A DNA stretch of 64,000 bases from Hyphomicrobiales bacterium (GCA_900472675.1 UCJA01000007.1:248001-312000); one strand, 5' to 3'. Shown: positions 1-9,436, numbered from the stretch's first letter. The notes: generated by a model from the sequence alone, not told the origin. Numbers and translations: made by a program.

Positions 1-2
1 TG

Positions 3-218
3 TCCGCGAATGTGGCCACGGCTGCCGAAATGGCCGGTATTCCACTTGCCGATGCACTTCTGCTTGCGACGGCAAACCCCGGCCGTCTCGTCGGGGGGCG
101 TGGTCGCCTGGAAGTCGGAGCGCGTGCCGATCTCATCCGTTTCGACTGGTCCGAAGGCAATCGTGCCATCAGTGTGCGCGAGACATGGGTGCATGGAGAA
201 AAGGTCTTCGGCAGATGA
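3..218 (+). CDS. NagA-like amidohydrolase, C-terminal end (5' part outside window)
   Basis: Only the last 71 codons are present; the frame is open from the left edge to the TGA at 216-218. The visible sequence has the end of an amidohydrolase such as N-acetylglucosamine-6-phosphate deacetylase: an ATANPGRLVG helix followed by the typical GxLxVGARADLIRFDW strand that closes the small beta-sandwich domain. Metal ligands and catalytic residues lie upstream of the window. The stop codon overlaps the next gene's ATG (ATGA at 215-218), so the two are probably co-translated. The family call rests on the C-terminal signature alone; another amidohydrolase with the same tail is possible. Confidence 0.7.
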   Translation, partial: SANVATAAEMAGIPLADALLLATANPGRLVGGRGRLEVGARADLIRFDWSEGNRAISVRETWVHGEKVFGR

Positions 219-1465
219 TAGAAGCCGGGGCGGCCATCATCGATATCACGCCGACATGCGGGCTTCCGATGTCCGGCTTTGCCGCCCGCAACCAGCCGGC
301 CGAAGGCGCCCATGACGCATTGACGGCACGCGCCGTGGTCATCGGCGATACGGCAGTCGTGGTAGCGGATGTCATCGGCATCGACGCAGCGATGAGCGCA
401 CGGATCCGCGAACGTTGCGTGTTGGAGTGCGACAACATCGTCGTTGCTGCGCTCCACACGCATGGCGGTCCAGCTTCCATGACCGGCAGGCTGGGTGTTG
501 CCACCGATACCGCCTATCTCGAGCGTCTCGAAGATGCATGCATCGCCGCCATCGACGCGGCTGCAGCAGCGCGACGACCGGCGACCATCACTTTTGGGCT
601 GGGTAACGACCCGGGGATAGCGCGCAACAGGCGCCGTCCAGGCGGACTCGTGGACGCGTCCCTGCCCCTCCTTCGCATTCGCGGCACCGACGGCGCCATG
701 ATCGCCCTGGTGACGGCCTATGCATGTCATCCGGTTGTGCTGGGCGCTGATAACCGTCTCTGGACCGCCGATTATCCGCATTTCGTCCGGCAGGCGTTGG
801 AGGAGGCGCATCCCGGCGCGGTGGCGCTGTTCATGACCGGCTGTGCGGGTGACGCCAACACCGGTCACTCTGCACATGCCTCGATCACGCTCTCGGCCAA
901 TCCCGAGCGCAGCTACGCAACGGCGGAACGGATCGGACGCAAGATCGCGGAGGCGGCGCTGTCTGCCCCGCAGACCCCGATGTCGCCACACGCCGTTGCA
1001 CGGAACGACCATGTGGTGCTTGAGTTTCAGCGCCGGGAGACCGAAGAACCCGACGTGCTCGAGACAAGCTGGCGGCAAGAGGCGGTCACCGCAGACCCGG
1101 CGCGCAAAAGCCTACTCGGTTACTGGGCCGCCTGGGCACGAAGCGTCGCGCCGACTGTGCCCTCTCCACTTTCCGCGCGGGTCACGGTGCTGGACTGGGG
1201 CGGACTGCTACTAGTTGCGCTGCCCGGGGAAATCTTCGCCGAAACCGCGCTGTCGATCCGCACCGCAATCGGACCCGGCAAACCCGCCTTTGTCATAGGT
1301 TTTGCCGATGACAATCCGGGCTATATCCCGCCGGCTGGCGAGTTCGAATTCGGCGGCTACGAGGTGGATGAAGCACACCGGTATTACGGATTGCCGATGA
1401 CCTTCGCGCCGGGATCGGCAGAAGCACTTGCGGCATGCGCAATCTCGCTCGCGACTGGACACTGA
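215..1465 (+). CDS. Neutral/alkaline ceramidase-like protein
   Basis: A 416-residue protein resembling the N-terminal domain of neutral/alkaline (non-lysosomal) ceramidases. Motifs seen are HTHGGP near residue 88, YACHPVVLG near 170 and MTGCAGDAN near 208, matching the family's zinc-site histidine blocks and GCAGD segment. No signal peptide is evident, and the protein is shorter than secreted ceramidases (usually over 600 residues), so this is the short cytoplasmic type often found in sugar operons with no proven substrate. I chose ATG 215 because it overlaps the upstream stop (ATGA); an in-frame ATG at 185 would run 10 codons into the upstream gene. Ceramide as substrate is not implied; amide hydrolysis of an amino-sugar derivative would fit the NagA-like neighbour. 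Confidence 0.7.
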   Translation: MIEAGAAIIDITPTCGLPMSGFAARNQPAEGAHDALTARAVVIGDTAVVVADVIGIDAAMSARIRERCVLECDNIVVAALHTHGGPASMTGRLGVATDTAYLERLEDACIAAIDAAAAARRPATITFGLGNDPGIARNRRRPGGLVDASLPLLRIRGTDGAMIALVTAYACHPVVLGADNRLWTADYPHFVRQALEEAHPGAVALFMTGCAGDANTGHSAHASITLSANPERSYATAERIGRKIAEAALSAPQTPMSPHAVARNDHVVLEFQRRETEEPDVLETSWRQEAVTADPARKSLLGYWAAWARSVAPTVPSPLSARVTVLDWGGLLLVALPGEIFAETALSIRTAIGPGKPAFVIGFADDNPGYIPPAGEFEFGGYEVDEAHRYYGLPMTFAPGSAEALAACAISLATGH

Positions 1466-1508
1466 AGAGATCGATGCCGATGGGCGCTAAGTAGAGACCA
1501 TCTGATGC

Positions 1509-1527
1509 TTGACACGCAACCGGTTGC
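1509..1527 (+). promoter_or_regulatory. LacI-type operator overlapping a -35 element
   Basis: A perfect 12-bp palindrome GCAACCGGTTGC lies at 1516-1527, with the central CG typical of LacI/GalR-family operators. It directly follows a consensus-like -35 TTGACA at 1509-1514. I see no convincing -10 at 16-18 bp. The site is about 40 bp upstream of the binding-protein gene at 1566, so it would repress the transport operon. The matching regulator is probably outside the window; the only LacI protein here is 26 kb away. Confidence 0.6.
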
Positions 1528-1565
1528 ATGACAGCTTTTTGGCAATAACATAAGGGAATTGGGAA

Positions 1566-2870
1566 ATGAAAAACGCATATAGCAAGCTCAAGATTTCCAC
1601 CCGCGCGCTCGCCATGAGCACGGCTCTCGCCGTAACATTTCTGTCCGGCATCACGGTCGCCTCTGCCGAGACCCTTACAGTCTGGAGCGGCTACCCTGAG
1701 ATGGCGCCGTTTTACCAGCATGTCGCGGATGGCATGAAAGCCGCCCACCCCGACCTTGAGGTCAAGGTCGAGGCAATCGCGCTGCGTGAACATGAAAAAC
1801 GCGTCGCGCTCGGCCTGACCGGCGGCGGCCAGGACGGCGTAACCGTCATCGAGCTTTCCGGATCGACTGCGACACGCTACCTCGAAAACGATCTCCTGCC
1901 CGAAGCTCCGTCCGACATATCGACCTTCGTTAAGGATCCGAAGAACTTCGGCACGTTCTTCTCCGACATCGCAAGCAGCAACGGCAAGGTTTATGGCGTG
2001 CCTCTGTTCCGCGGCCAGGGTTCGCTTTTCTACAACACCGACATGTTCAAGGCTGCTGGCCTCACCACGCCGCCCAAGACCATGGAAGAATTCACAGAAT
2101 ACGCCAAGAAGCTGACCCAGCGGGATGCCTCCGGCAAGGCGACAGTGTCGGGCTGGAGCCTGCGCCTTTCGGGCGGTGGGCAGGGTATCGCAGAAAAGTT
2201 CTGGACCAACCTGCATCAGTTCGGCGGCGCGATCCTGGTGCCGGCCGGCGAGGGCAAATGGAAGACCGACTTCGCCAACGAGGCCGGCCGAAAGGCGCTG
2301 AAGCAGTATCTCGATCTCGTCTTTACGCAGAAGTCCGTAACGCCGGAAATGCCAGCCGATGCCGACGCTTTCGAGCGCGGCCAGACTGCCATGTTCATCC
2401 GCGAATCCTGGGTGATCGGCGACATCGCCAAGAAGGCTCCTGGCCTCAAATATGCAACAGCACCGCTACCGACAGGCTCGATCGCATTGCCGACCAACCT
2501 CTATGTCGCCGGTGAAGACGGCAAGGTCGGCTGGGAATTCGCCAAGGCCGCCAACTCGCCCGAAAACCTCGTCTGGCTGCTGCAGAATGTCGGCTGGCTG
2601 CCGAACCGGGCTGGCATCGACTACACGTCGGTGACGGCGAAACAGCCGGCCTTCACGGCTTTCGTCGATTATCCGAAGAGCTACAAGTTCTTCACCCTGC
2701 CGTCGATCGGTCCGATCGAGGAAGTTCTCACCCGCGTCGCGGCCCAGCTTGTCGTCGCATTCGCCGACGCGTCCATGGCCACTGATGACGCCAAGATCGA
2801 TGCCTTCCTGAAGAAAACCAGCGACGAGGTGAACACCATCCTCGATCGCGAGGGACTGCTGACAAAATAA
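1566..2870 (+). CDS. Sugar ABC transporter substrate-binding protein (family 1)
   Basis: A 434-residue periplasmic solute-binding protein that captures a carbohydrate for the importer encoded downstream. The N-terminus is a Sec signal peptide (KLK basic region, hydrophobic core, cleavage after VASA near residue 34), and the mature protein begins ETLTVWSGYPE, as in family-1 (maltose/glycerol-3-phosphate type) binding proteins. A GGA-rich ribosome site (AAGGGAATTGGG) precedes the ATG. It is followed by a 128-bp spacer with a strong hairpin and then two permeases. The substrate cannot be read from sequence; uxuA and an epimerase in the operon point to a hexuronate- or oligosaccharide-like compound. 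Confidence 0.9.
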   Translation: MKNAYSKLKISTRALAMSTALAVTFLSGITVASAETLTVWSGYPEMAPFYQHVADGMKAAHPDLEVKVEAIALREHEKRVALGLTGGGQDGVTVIELSGSTATRYLENDLLPEAPSDISTFVKDPKNFGTFFSDIASSNGKVYGVPLFRGQGSLFYNTDMFKAAGLTTPPKTMEEFTEYAKKLTQRDASGKATVSGWSLRLSGGGQGIAEKFWTNLHQFGGAILVPAGEGKWKTDFANEAGRKALKQYLDLVFTQKSVTPEMPADADAFERGQTAMFIRESWVIGDIAKKAPGLKYATAPLPTGSIALPTNLYVAGEDGKVGWEFAKAANSPENLVWLLQNVGWLPNRAGIDYTSVTAKQPAFTAFVDYPKSYKFFTLPSIGPIEEVLTRVAAQLVVAFADASMATDDAKIDAFLKKTSDEVNTILDREGLLTK

Positions 2871-2933
2871 CGCGGTCGCGTCTGAGGCTCGCCTGATCGC
2901 CTGTGATCGGCTGAACCATTATCAGGAAATCAA

Positions 2934-2959
2934 AGTCCGGCCTCCAGAGCGGCCGGACT
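2934..2959 (+). repeat. Intercistronic hairpin downstream of binding-protein gene
   Basis: A perfect 9-bp inverted repeat, AGTCCGGCC (2934-2942) and GGCCGGACT (2951-2959), with an 8-nt loop. It lies between the binding-protein gene and the first permease gene. There is no T-run, so a processing/stabilising or attenuating stem is more likely than a full terminator; such stems are known to raise binding-protein levels over permease levels. Confidence 0.6.
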
Positions 2960-2998
2960 CGCCCCGCTCCGAACTCATACGATCTACGGGCCGAACGC

Positions 2999-3886
2999 AT
3001 GCTGAAGCGCAAGAGATTCTTCTTTGCGATCCTCGCGATCCTGCCGACACTGGCGATCTTCGCTTATGTGCGGCTTTATCCGATTGCGGACACTTTGAGG
3101 CTGAGCCTCTTCCAGTGGAACATCCTTTCAAAGAACAAGCCCTTCATCGGACTCGCGAACTTCCGCGAACTGATGGGTGACCACCTGTTCCTCGACGCGC
3201 TTATCAACACCACGATCATCGCTTTCGGCGTGCTGGTCCTGACGATTCCCATGGCGATGATTATCGCAGCGATGCTCTTTCACCGGACGCGTTCGAGAAT
3301 GGCGGGTTTCTACGAGACCGCAGTTTTCATCCCGCATGTCGTTTCGCTCGTCCCGGCGGCGATGGCCTGGAAATGGATATTTGACGCCCGGCTCGGACCA
3401 CTGAACGCACTCCTCGATTTCATCGGTATTCCGATGCAGAACTGGCTTTTCGATCCGGTGCTGTCGGTCATCTGCATCATCGTCCTCTGCTCCTGGCAGG
3501 CGCTCGGTTATGCCGTGCTGATCTATCTCGTCGGCTTCAAGAACCTGCCGGTTTCGCTGTATGAGGCGGCCAAGCTCGACGGCGCCTCCGGTCCGCAGAG
3601 TTTCTGGCACCTCTCGATCCCGATGCTGAAGCCGATTACGCTCTACGTCTCGGTCGTAACGCTCGTCTCCGGCTTCAATGTCTACGCGCAGGCCTTCGTG
3701 CTGGCGTCCGATGCGCAGGGCGCGCCGGGCCGGCAGGTCCGCGTGCTCGTCCTCGACATGCTGGAAAACAGTTTTCGCAATTACCGCGTCGGGTATGCCG
3801 CGTCGGAGGCGGTCGTACTTCTGGTCATCGTGCTGGGACTGACGCTGATCCAGTTTTCCATGCTGCGGGAAAGGGGCAAGTCATGA
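2999..3886 (+). CDS. Sugar ABC transporter permease (MalF/UgpA type)
   Basis: A 295-residue inner-membrane permease of the CUT1 class with about six membrane helices; the first spans roughly residues 8-27. The cytoplasmic EAA loop that docks on the ATPase is seen as YEAAKLDGASGPQSFWH near residues 188-204. The gene ends with a 4-bp ATGA overlap with the next permease (3883-3886), giving translational coupling and an expected 1:1 heterodimer. It belongs to the importer formed with the genes at 1566, 3883 and 6012. Confidence 0.92.
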   Translation: MLKRKRFFFAILAILPTLAIFAYVRLYPIADTLRLSLFQWNILSKNKPFIGLANFRELMGDHLFLDALINTTIIAFGVLVLTIPMAMIIAAMLFHRTRSRMAGFYETAVFIPHVVSLVPAAMAWKWIFDARLGPLNALLDFIGIPMQNWLFDPVLSVICIIVLCSWQALGYAVLIYLVGFKNLPVSLYEAAKLDGASGPQSFWHLSIPMLKPITLYVSVVTLVSGFNVYAQAFVLASDAQGAPGRQVRVLVLDMLENSFRNYRVGYAASEAVVLLVIVLGLTLIQFSMLRERGKS

Positions 3887-4776
3887 CCTTGGAGACCATG
3901 CGCCACACCGAGCAGACTGCTGAGGAAATGGCCGAAGGCGGACGCCTGCGCCGAAAAAAGAAGCTGACCAATCTGGCGATCGACATCTTTCTCCTGAGCG
4001 TTTCGGTTCTGATGCTGCTGCCGCTCGTCTTTCTTGTCGCGAACGCCTTCAAGACGCCGGCAGAAATGCTCGCCTGGCCACCAACCATTGTTCCTGGCGA
4101 GCCGACGCTCGACAATTTCAAGGCGGTTCTCTCGGAAACACCACTGCTTCGCTGGATCGGCAACAGCATCGCATTCGCGGTCATGTCGACCATCGCCATC
4201 GTTGCTACGTCTGCGATTGCCGGTTACGTTTTCGGAAAATTCCGCTTCGCCACGATGAACGTGCTCTTCGCATTGTTTCTCGCGACGGCGATCGTGCCGT
4301 TCGAAGTCTACATGATCCCCCTCTATTTCCAGGCCAAAAGCCTCGGCATCCTGAATTCCGTCTGGGGTCTCCTGCTCGGTTATCTGGTGATGAGCTTCGG
4401 CATCTTCCTGATCCGACAGAACGTCATTCATTCCATTCCCGATGAGTTGCTGGAAGCCGCACGCATTGACGGCGCCGGCGAGTTCTGGATTTTTTTTCGC
4501 ATCGTTCTGCCGCTCCTGCGCGGCGCTCTCGGAGCGCTTGCGGTGCTCGCGTTCTTCCAGGCGTGGACCGCCTTCGCGTGGCCGATGATCGTCACCACAA
4601 CCCGGTCAAGCTATACGATCGAGGTCGGGCTGGCCTTGTTCCAGACCGGCTTCACCGTCGATCTTGGCCGCCTGAGCGCTGCGTCCGCGACCGTCCTCAT
4701 TCCGTCGATCCTGCTGTTCGTCATCCTGCGCCGCAATTTCGTGCAGGGCGTCGCCAGCACCGGTCTGAAGGAGTGA
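3883..4776 (+). CDS. Sugar ABC transporter permease (MalG/UgpE type)
   Basis: A 297-residue CUT1 permease, partner of the preceding one. A soluble N-terminal stretch of about 28 residues, rich in Glu, Arg and Lys, is followed by six membrane helices. The EAA motif reads LEAARIDGAGEFWIFFRIVLP near residues 190-210, as in MalG-class subunits. The start ATG overlaps the upstream stop. It is separated from the AGE-family gene by 5 bp, so translation is probably coupled through the operon. Confidence 0.92.
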   Translation: MTLETMRHTEQTAEEMAEGGRLRRKKKLTNLAIDIFLLSVSVLMLLPLVFLVANAFKTPAEMLAWPPTIVPGEPTLDNFKAVLSETPLLRWIGNSIAFAVMSTIAIVATSAIAGYVFGKFRFATMNVLFALFLATAIVPFEVYMIPLYFQAKSLGILNSVWGLLLGYLVMSFGIFLIRQNVIHSIPDELLEAARIDGAGEFWIFFRIVLPLLRGALGALAVLAFFQAWTAFAWPMIVTTTRSSYTIEVGLALFQTGFTVDLGRLSAASATVLIPSILLFVILRRNFVQGVASTGLKE

Positions 4777-4781
4777 CGGGG

Positions 4782-5999
4782 ATGGAGTTTTTCGAAGAGG
4801 CCCGCAGGACCTATGCTGCTGCCAACGCCGGCACGCTCTACTGGATGCTGCAACGACCGGCGCTTGGCAACGGCTTCCTGAATACCAAGCAGAACAGCCT
4901 GACATTGCAGGACTACGGTTTGGACGATGGCGCTCGAGGGCCGGCTTACACCTATGGCTGGATCCAGGGACGCGGTCTCGAAGCCCTCGTCACTCACGCA
5001 GATTTCTTCGCTAGGGAACTGCCGCCTCTGGCCGGAAAGCTCGATACTGCGGGCCGGCGTCTGTATCAGGCGCTTGCCAGCCTGCAGAAGCCGAATGGTC
5101 ATGCATATTTCTGCTACGACCAGGGTATGACTGCGGTCTATGCCGATGCATCCGGCGTAGTTCACGCCCAGGAAAAACCTGAGCTGATATACTCCTATTC
5201 GGATGCCTTCGTTGCCAAGGGCCTGGTGGCAGCCGCAAGCCGCTATGCCCTGCCTGATCTGGGCGATCACCTTGCCTATTTCGATCGGGTCGTTGCCTCC
5301 ATCGCGGCCCAGCACTTCCAGATTGACGAGCGCCAGCCGCTCTCCACTGACAGCATCGCCAACCAGCCGGACGATTTTGGTCCGCGCATGATCCTGCTGG
5401 GCGCCGCCGGCATGCTGAAGCGCCTCGGCCACGCTGCGCATCTTGGTTATGCAGACCGCTTTATCGCCCACATCCTCGACCGGCACTTTGACGCCCAAAC
5501 AGGACTGCTGCGCAATGTGCTGGGCGGAGATGCGTGCAATCCCGGTCACGGTATCGAGTTCGTCGGCTTCGCCATGGACCATCTCGGCGATGACGCCGAT
5601 CCGGGATTGGTCGCCAGTCTCGAACGTATTCTCCTGTCGTCCTTCGAGAAGGGTTTCGTCGGACCGGGCATTGCACTCACCGTATCCGTTGAGACCGGCG
5701 AGCCGCAGAGCCCTTATTGTCCCTGGTGGTCGCTGCCGGAGGCGATCCGATCCGCTGCACTTGTCCACCGACGCACAGGCAGCGCCCAGAGCCTGGCCCT
5801 CTGGAAGACTGCGCACGCGGCTTTCTTCAGGCATTACTGGCGTGGCACGCCGCCAATCGCCTACCAGACGATGACCACGGACGGCCCGGTGGATTTCGTG
5901 CCCGCCACACCGGATCTCGATCCGGCCTACCACACTGGACTGAGCCTGCTCGCAGCCATTCGCGTTGCTGACCAGTTCACGCCCGCTACACTCGTATAG
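4782..5999 (+). CDS. AGE-family (N-acylglucosamine 2-epimerase-like) sugar epimerase/isomerase
   Basis: A 405-residue protein with the repetitive helix pattern of an (alpha/alpha)6 barrel. Recognisable segments are YTYGWIQGRGLEAL near residue 50, YSYSDAF near 137 and GHGIEFVGFA near 254; the last carries the conserved His-Glu pair seen in AGE/cellobiose epimerases. I chose ATG 4782, five bases after the permease stop with GACGGGG in front; the longer open frame overlaps the permease gene in another frame. It probably epimerises or isomerises the imported sugar before uxuA. The precise substrate is unknown. Confidence 0.72.
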   Translation: MEFFEEARRTYAAANAGTLYWMLQRPALGNGFLNTKQNSLTLQDYGLDDGARGPAYTYGWIQGRGLEALVTHADFFARELPPLAGKLDTAGRRLYQALASLQKPNGHAYFCYDQGMTAVYADASGVVHAQEKPELIYSYSDAFVAKGLVAAASRYALPDLGDHLAYFDRVVASIAAQHFQIDERQPLSTDSIANQPDDFGPRMILLGAAGMLKRLGHAAHLGYADRFIAHILDRHFDAQTGLLRNVLGGDACNPGHGIEFVGFAMDHLGDDADPGLVASLERILLSSFEKGFVGPGIALTVSVETGEPQSPYCPWWSLPEAIRSAALVHRRTGSAQSLALWKTAHAAFFRHYWRGTPPIAYQTMTTDGPVDFVPATPDLDPAYHTGLSLLAAIRVADQFTPATLV

Positions 6000-6011
6000 T
6001 CAGGATAGATC

Positions 6012-7079
6012 ATGGCTTCCGTTGAAATCCAAAACGTCCGCAAGGCCTATGGAGATTTCGAAATCATCAAGGGCGTCTCGGTGGAAGTGCCGGACGGCGC
6101 CTTCGTCGTGTTGGTCGGTCCCTCGGGATGCGGCAAATCCACGCTGTTGCGGATGATCGCCGGCCTCGAGGAGATCACCAGCGGCACGATGCGCATCGAT
6201 GGCCGGATCATCAACGATGTCGAGCCCAAGAGCCGTGACATCGCCATGGTCTTCCAGAACTATGCGCTTTACCCGCACATGACGATTGCAGAGAACATGG
6301 GTTTCTCGCTCCGGCTCGCCAAGAAATCCAAGGATGAGATTGCCCAGCGGGTCGTGGATGCAGCGCGCATTCTCGGGCTTTCCGACTATCTCGAACGCTA
6401 TCCGAAACAGCTGTCGGGCGGCCAACGCCAGCGCGTCGCCATGGGCCGCGCCATCGTGCGCGATCCAAAGGTCTTCCTGTTCGACGAACCGCTTTCCAAC
6501 CTTGATGCCAAGCTGCGCGTGCAGATGCGTGCCGAACTGAAGGACATCCACGCCCGGCTGAAAACCACGACAGTCTACGTCACCCACGACCAGATCGAGG
6601 CAATGACGATGGCCGATCGGATCGTTGTGATGAAGGACGGCCTGGTCGAACAGGTCGGCGCCCCGCTCGATCTCTACGACAGGCCGGCCAACATATTTGT
6701 CGCGAGCTTCATCGGCTCGCCCTCTATGAATTTTCTGAACGTGCGCATTGGCGCCGACCGCCGCTGTGTGGTCACCGAGCATGGCATCCGGCTGCCACTG
6801 GCAGCCGAGGTGACGGCCTCACCCGAGACGGTGGTCACTTACGGGATCCGGCCCGAGCATCTGTTCGTCACGACGGCAGACGACGGCATTCCGATGACCG
6901 TGACCAATGTCGAACCAACCGGAGCCGAGACCTTCGTTCAGGGGACGGTGGACGGACAGAAGATATCGGCCCAGCTGCGCGAGCGCGTCATCATCAAGGT
7001 CGGCGACGTGCTTCATCTCAGCTTCAACCCGAGCAATGGCCACCTCTTTGATACCGATACCGGTATTCGCATCGGCTGA
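6012..7079 (+). CDS. Sugar ABC transporter ATP-binding protein (UgpC/MalK type)
   Basis: A 355-residue ATPase that powers the importer encoded upstream. In order: Walker [10 protein letters not shown] (about residues 36-44), Q-loop in VFQNYALYP, signature [13 protein letters not shown] (about 135), Walker [16 protein letters not shown]-switch [12 protein letters not shown], then a C-terminal OB/TOBE regulatory domain with the usual GIRPEHL motif. Length matches UgpC/MsmK proteins. It sits 12 bp after the epimerase gene and is a clear paralogue of the ATPase at 19692. Confidence 0.93.
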   Translation: MASVEIQNVRKAYGDFEIIKGVSVEVPDGAFVVLVGPSGCGKSTLLRMIAGLEEITSGTMRIDGRIINDVEPKSRDIAMVFQNYALYPHMTIAENMGFSLRLAKKSKDEIAQRVVDAARILGLSDYLERYPKQLSGGQRQRVAMGRAIVRDPKVFLFDEPLSNLDAKLRVQMRAELKDIHARLKTTTVYVTHDQIEAMTMADRIVVMKDGLVEQVGAPLDLYDRPANIFVASFIGSPSMNFLNVRIGADRRCVVTEHGIRLPLAAEVTASPETVVTYGIRPEHLFVTTADDGIPMTVTNVEPTGAETFVQGTVDGQKISAQLRERVIIKVGDVLHLSFNPSNGHLFDTDTGIRIG

Positions 7080-7203
7080 GCACCGATCATTGGGACAGAA
7101 GTGGCTACAAATGAAGCCGAACGATCGCCGCAGCACATCTTTCATCAATCCACGTATACGGGGTTGAGCATACCCTGTTGATACTCGCCAAGGGCACAGC
7201 GAA

Positions 7204-8388
7204 ATGAAACAGACATGGCGTTGGTTCGGGCCGGACGATACAGTGACGCTCCCCCATGTACGACAGGCAGGCGCGAGCGGCGTCGTGACGGCGCTGCATC
7301 ATCTGAATGACGGCCGAGCGTGGCCCGAGGATGAGATCCTCAAGCGCAAGGCGATGATCGAGGATGCCGGCCTGACATGGTCCGTGGTCGAAAGCATAAT
7401 CGTGCACGAGGACGTCAAGACACGGACGGGGCGCTACCGCGACCTCATCGAAAACTACAAGACGTCGATCCGTGCCGTCGGCAAGGCCGGCCTCGGCACC
7501 GTTTGCTACAATTTCATGGCAATCACAGACTGGACACGCACCGATCTCGACTACCGGATGCCGCATGGTGGCACAGCCCTGCGCTTCGACATCGTCGAAT
7601 TCTGCGCCTACGACGTCTTCATCCTGAAGCGGCCAGGCGCCGAGACCGACCATCCGGCCGACCGCATCACCAAAGCCGGGGCGCGGCTTGCTGCCATGAG
7701 CGAGAGCGATCTCGCAAGGCTGGAGCGCAACCTGATCGAATGGGTGCCGGCTCGCGAATTCGTCTACGACCGCCAGAGCCTCAACCGCATGCTGGATGTC
7801 TATGGCGAACTTTCGACCGAAGGATTTCGTGCCAATCTCGTCGAGTTTTTGGCGGAGATCGTTCCGGTCGCCGAAGAGGCCGGCGTGAAAATGGCAATCC
7901 ATCCAGATGACCCGCCCTTCCCTCTTTTCGGCCTGCCGCGCGTGGTCTGCAAGGCCTCGGATGTGCGAGCCATCCTTGCAGCCGTGCCCTCGCCGTCCAA
8001 CGGGATCACGCTCTGCACCGGATCCTACGGCGCCAATCCGGAAAACGACTTGGTATCGATGGCGCGGGAATTCGCGGCAGACATCCATTTCGCGCATCTG
8101 CGCAACGTCACGAAGGAAGGCGACGGATCCTTCCACGAGGCCGAGCACCTGGAAGGTGATACTGACATGATCCGCGTGGTCGACGCGCTGATGGCAGAAG
8201 AGCGCAGCCGCCTTGCTGAGGGTCGACAGGATCACGAGATCCCGATGAGGCCGGACCACGGACACGCGATCGTCGACGACGTTGGCAAGAGCGTGAACCC
8301 TGGCTATTCCTGCATCGGCCGGTTGAAGGGTCTCGCCGAACTGCGCGGCGTGATGCGCACCATCGACGCACTCGGGGGCCTATCATGA
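7204..8388 (+). CDS. uxuA: Mannonate dehydratase UxuA
   Basis: At 394 residues it has the same length as Escherichia coli UxuA. It dehydrates D-mannonate to 2-keto-3-deoxygluconate in hexuronate catabolism. Visible family blocks are an N-terminal WRWFGPDD, MAIHPDDPP (metal-site His), ITLCTGSYG (metal-site Cys), FAHLRNV and MRPDHGH (metal-site Asp and His). It follows the transporter ATPase after a 124-bp gap that could hold a secondary promoter, and its last codons overlap the next gene by 4 bp (8385-8388). Function is well supported; a second, more divergent family member lies at 14665. Confidence 0.92.
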   Translation: MKQTWRWFGPDDTVTLPHVRQAGASGVVTALHHLNDGRAWPEDEILKRKAMIEDAGLTWSVVESIIVHEDVKTRTGRYRDLIENYKTSIRAVGKAGLGTVCYNFMAITDWTRTDLDYRMPHGGTALRFDIVEFCAYDVFILKRPGAETDHPADRITKAGARLAAMSESDLARLERNLIEWVPAREFVYDRQSLNRMLDVYGELSTEGFRANLVEFLAEIVPVAEEAGVKMAIHPDDPPFPLFGLPRVVCKASDVRAILAAVPSPSNGITLCTGSYGANPENDLVSMAREFAADIHFAHLRNVTKEGDGSFHEAEHLEGDTDMIRVVDALMAEERSRLAEGRQDHEIPMRPDHGHAIVDDVGKSVNPGYSCIGRLKGLAELRGVMRTIDALGGLS

Positions 8389-9398
8389 AAAAACCGGGCG
8401 TCGCGATCATCGGTCTTGGCATGGCGGCGGGACACCACGCTCGCAGCCTGATCGACCTCGCCGATCAGGTCGACATGATCGCCGCCTACAGTCCGACGGA
8501 GGCGCGCCGCCTTGCCTTTGCCGCGCAGTACGGATTGCCGGTGACCGATACAGTTTCCGATATCTATCATGACGAGCGGGTCGACGCGGTGCTGATCCTG
8601 ACGCCACCGAATACCCATCTCGAACTGGTCGAACAAGCGGCAAAGGCCGGCAAGCACATCCTTCTCGAAAAACCGCTCGATGTCTCGTTGGAGCGTGCCC
8701 AAGCGATCGTTTCGGTTGCCCGAGACGCTGGCGTCCTGCTGTCCGTCGTTCTGCAGAACCGGTTCCGGTCCTCGTTCAGGACGGCGCAGGACCTTCTGCG
8801 GTCAGGCCAGCTCGGAACGATCCTCGAGGCGACAGCCAGCGTCCGCAACTGGCGGCCGCAGAGCTATTACGACGAGCCAGGTCGCGGCACGCTTGCGCGC
8901 GACGGTGGCGGTGTTCTGTTGACCCAGGCGATCCACACGATCGATCTGTTGCTGGCCCTCGCTGGCAAGCCCTTGGACGTCACCGCTTCCGTCCGGACCT
9001 CCCCAATCCACCGGATGGAAACGGAAGACCTGGTGAATGCGACGTTTCGTTTCGAAAATGGCGCCATGGGGACGCTGAACGCGACGACCTGCGCCTATCC
9101 CGGCTACCCCGACCGCATCGAGCTGATCTGCACGAATGGGACGGCGATCCTCACCGGAGACAGTCTCGACGCCACGCTGCAGGGCGGCCGCAGGATCACG
9201 GCCGGTCAAAACCTCGCGTCCGGAAGCGGAAGCGACCCGATGGCATTCGGCCATGAGTTGCATCGCCTGCTCATCGAAGAATTCGTGAAGGCGATCACCT
9301 CGGGGCTGCCCATCACCGTAGATGGAGAGGACGCCCTACTTGCTCAAGCCTTTATCAGTAGCATCATCGATGCCGGAAGGCGGCAACCCGAAAAGTAG
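8385..9398 (+). CDS. Gfo/Idh/MocA-family oxidoreductase
   Basis: A 337-residue NAD(P)-dependent dehydrogenase. The N-terminal Rossmann fold has GLGMAAGHHA in the dinucleotide loop, and the signature EKPLDVSLE near residue 90 carries the catalytic Lys. Further on are the family's GGGVLLTQAIHTIDLLL motif (about 168-184) and a C-terminal substrate domain. Coupled to uxuA by ATGA overlap, it plausibly oxidises a sugar or sugar acid, for example producing or recycling mannonate from a fructuronate-like intermediate. That role is inferred from position; these enzymes vary widely in substrate. Confidence 0.85.
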   Translation: MKKPGVAIIGLGMAAGHHARSLIDLADQVDMIAAYSPTEARRLAFAAQYGLPVTDTVSDIYHDERVDAVLILTPPNTHLELVEQAAKAGKHILLEKPLDVSLERAQAIVSVARDAGVLLSVVLQNRFRSSFRTAQDLLRSGQLGTILEATASVRNWRPQSYYDEPGRGTLARDGGGVLLTQAIHTIDLLLALAGKPLDVTASVRTSPIHRMETEDLVNATFRFENGAMGTLNATTCAYPGYPDRIELICTNGTAILTGDSLDATLQGGRRITAGQNLASGSGSDPMAFGHELHRLLIEEFVKAITSGLPITVDGEDALLAQAFISSIIDAGRRQPEK

Positions 9399-9402
9399 TC
9401 CA

Positions 9403-9436
9403 GGCTATCGATGCACGGCATAGGAGAGCCGTAGCC
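9403..9436 (+). terminator. Possible terminator hairpin between convergent genes
   Basis: GGCTA (9403-9407) plus CGGC (9416-9419) can pair with GCCG (9428-9431) plus TAGCC (9432-9436), leaving an 8-nt bulge and an 8-nt loop. It lies just after the oxidoreductase stop in the spacer between converging genes. There is no clear T-run, so the call is weak. Confidence 0.25.

Noticed and set aside
1293-2216. Minus-strand open frame of 307 codons over the first binding-protein gene
   Set aside because: It crosses the LacI operator and promoter region and is antisense to a signal-peptide-bearing protein.
4611-5933. Minus-strand open frame of 440 codons across the AGE-family gene
   Set aside because: It is antisense to a well-supported gene, lacks a ribosome site and shows no family features.
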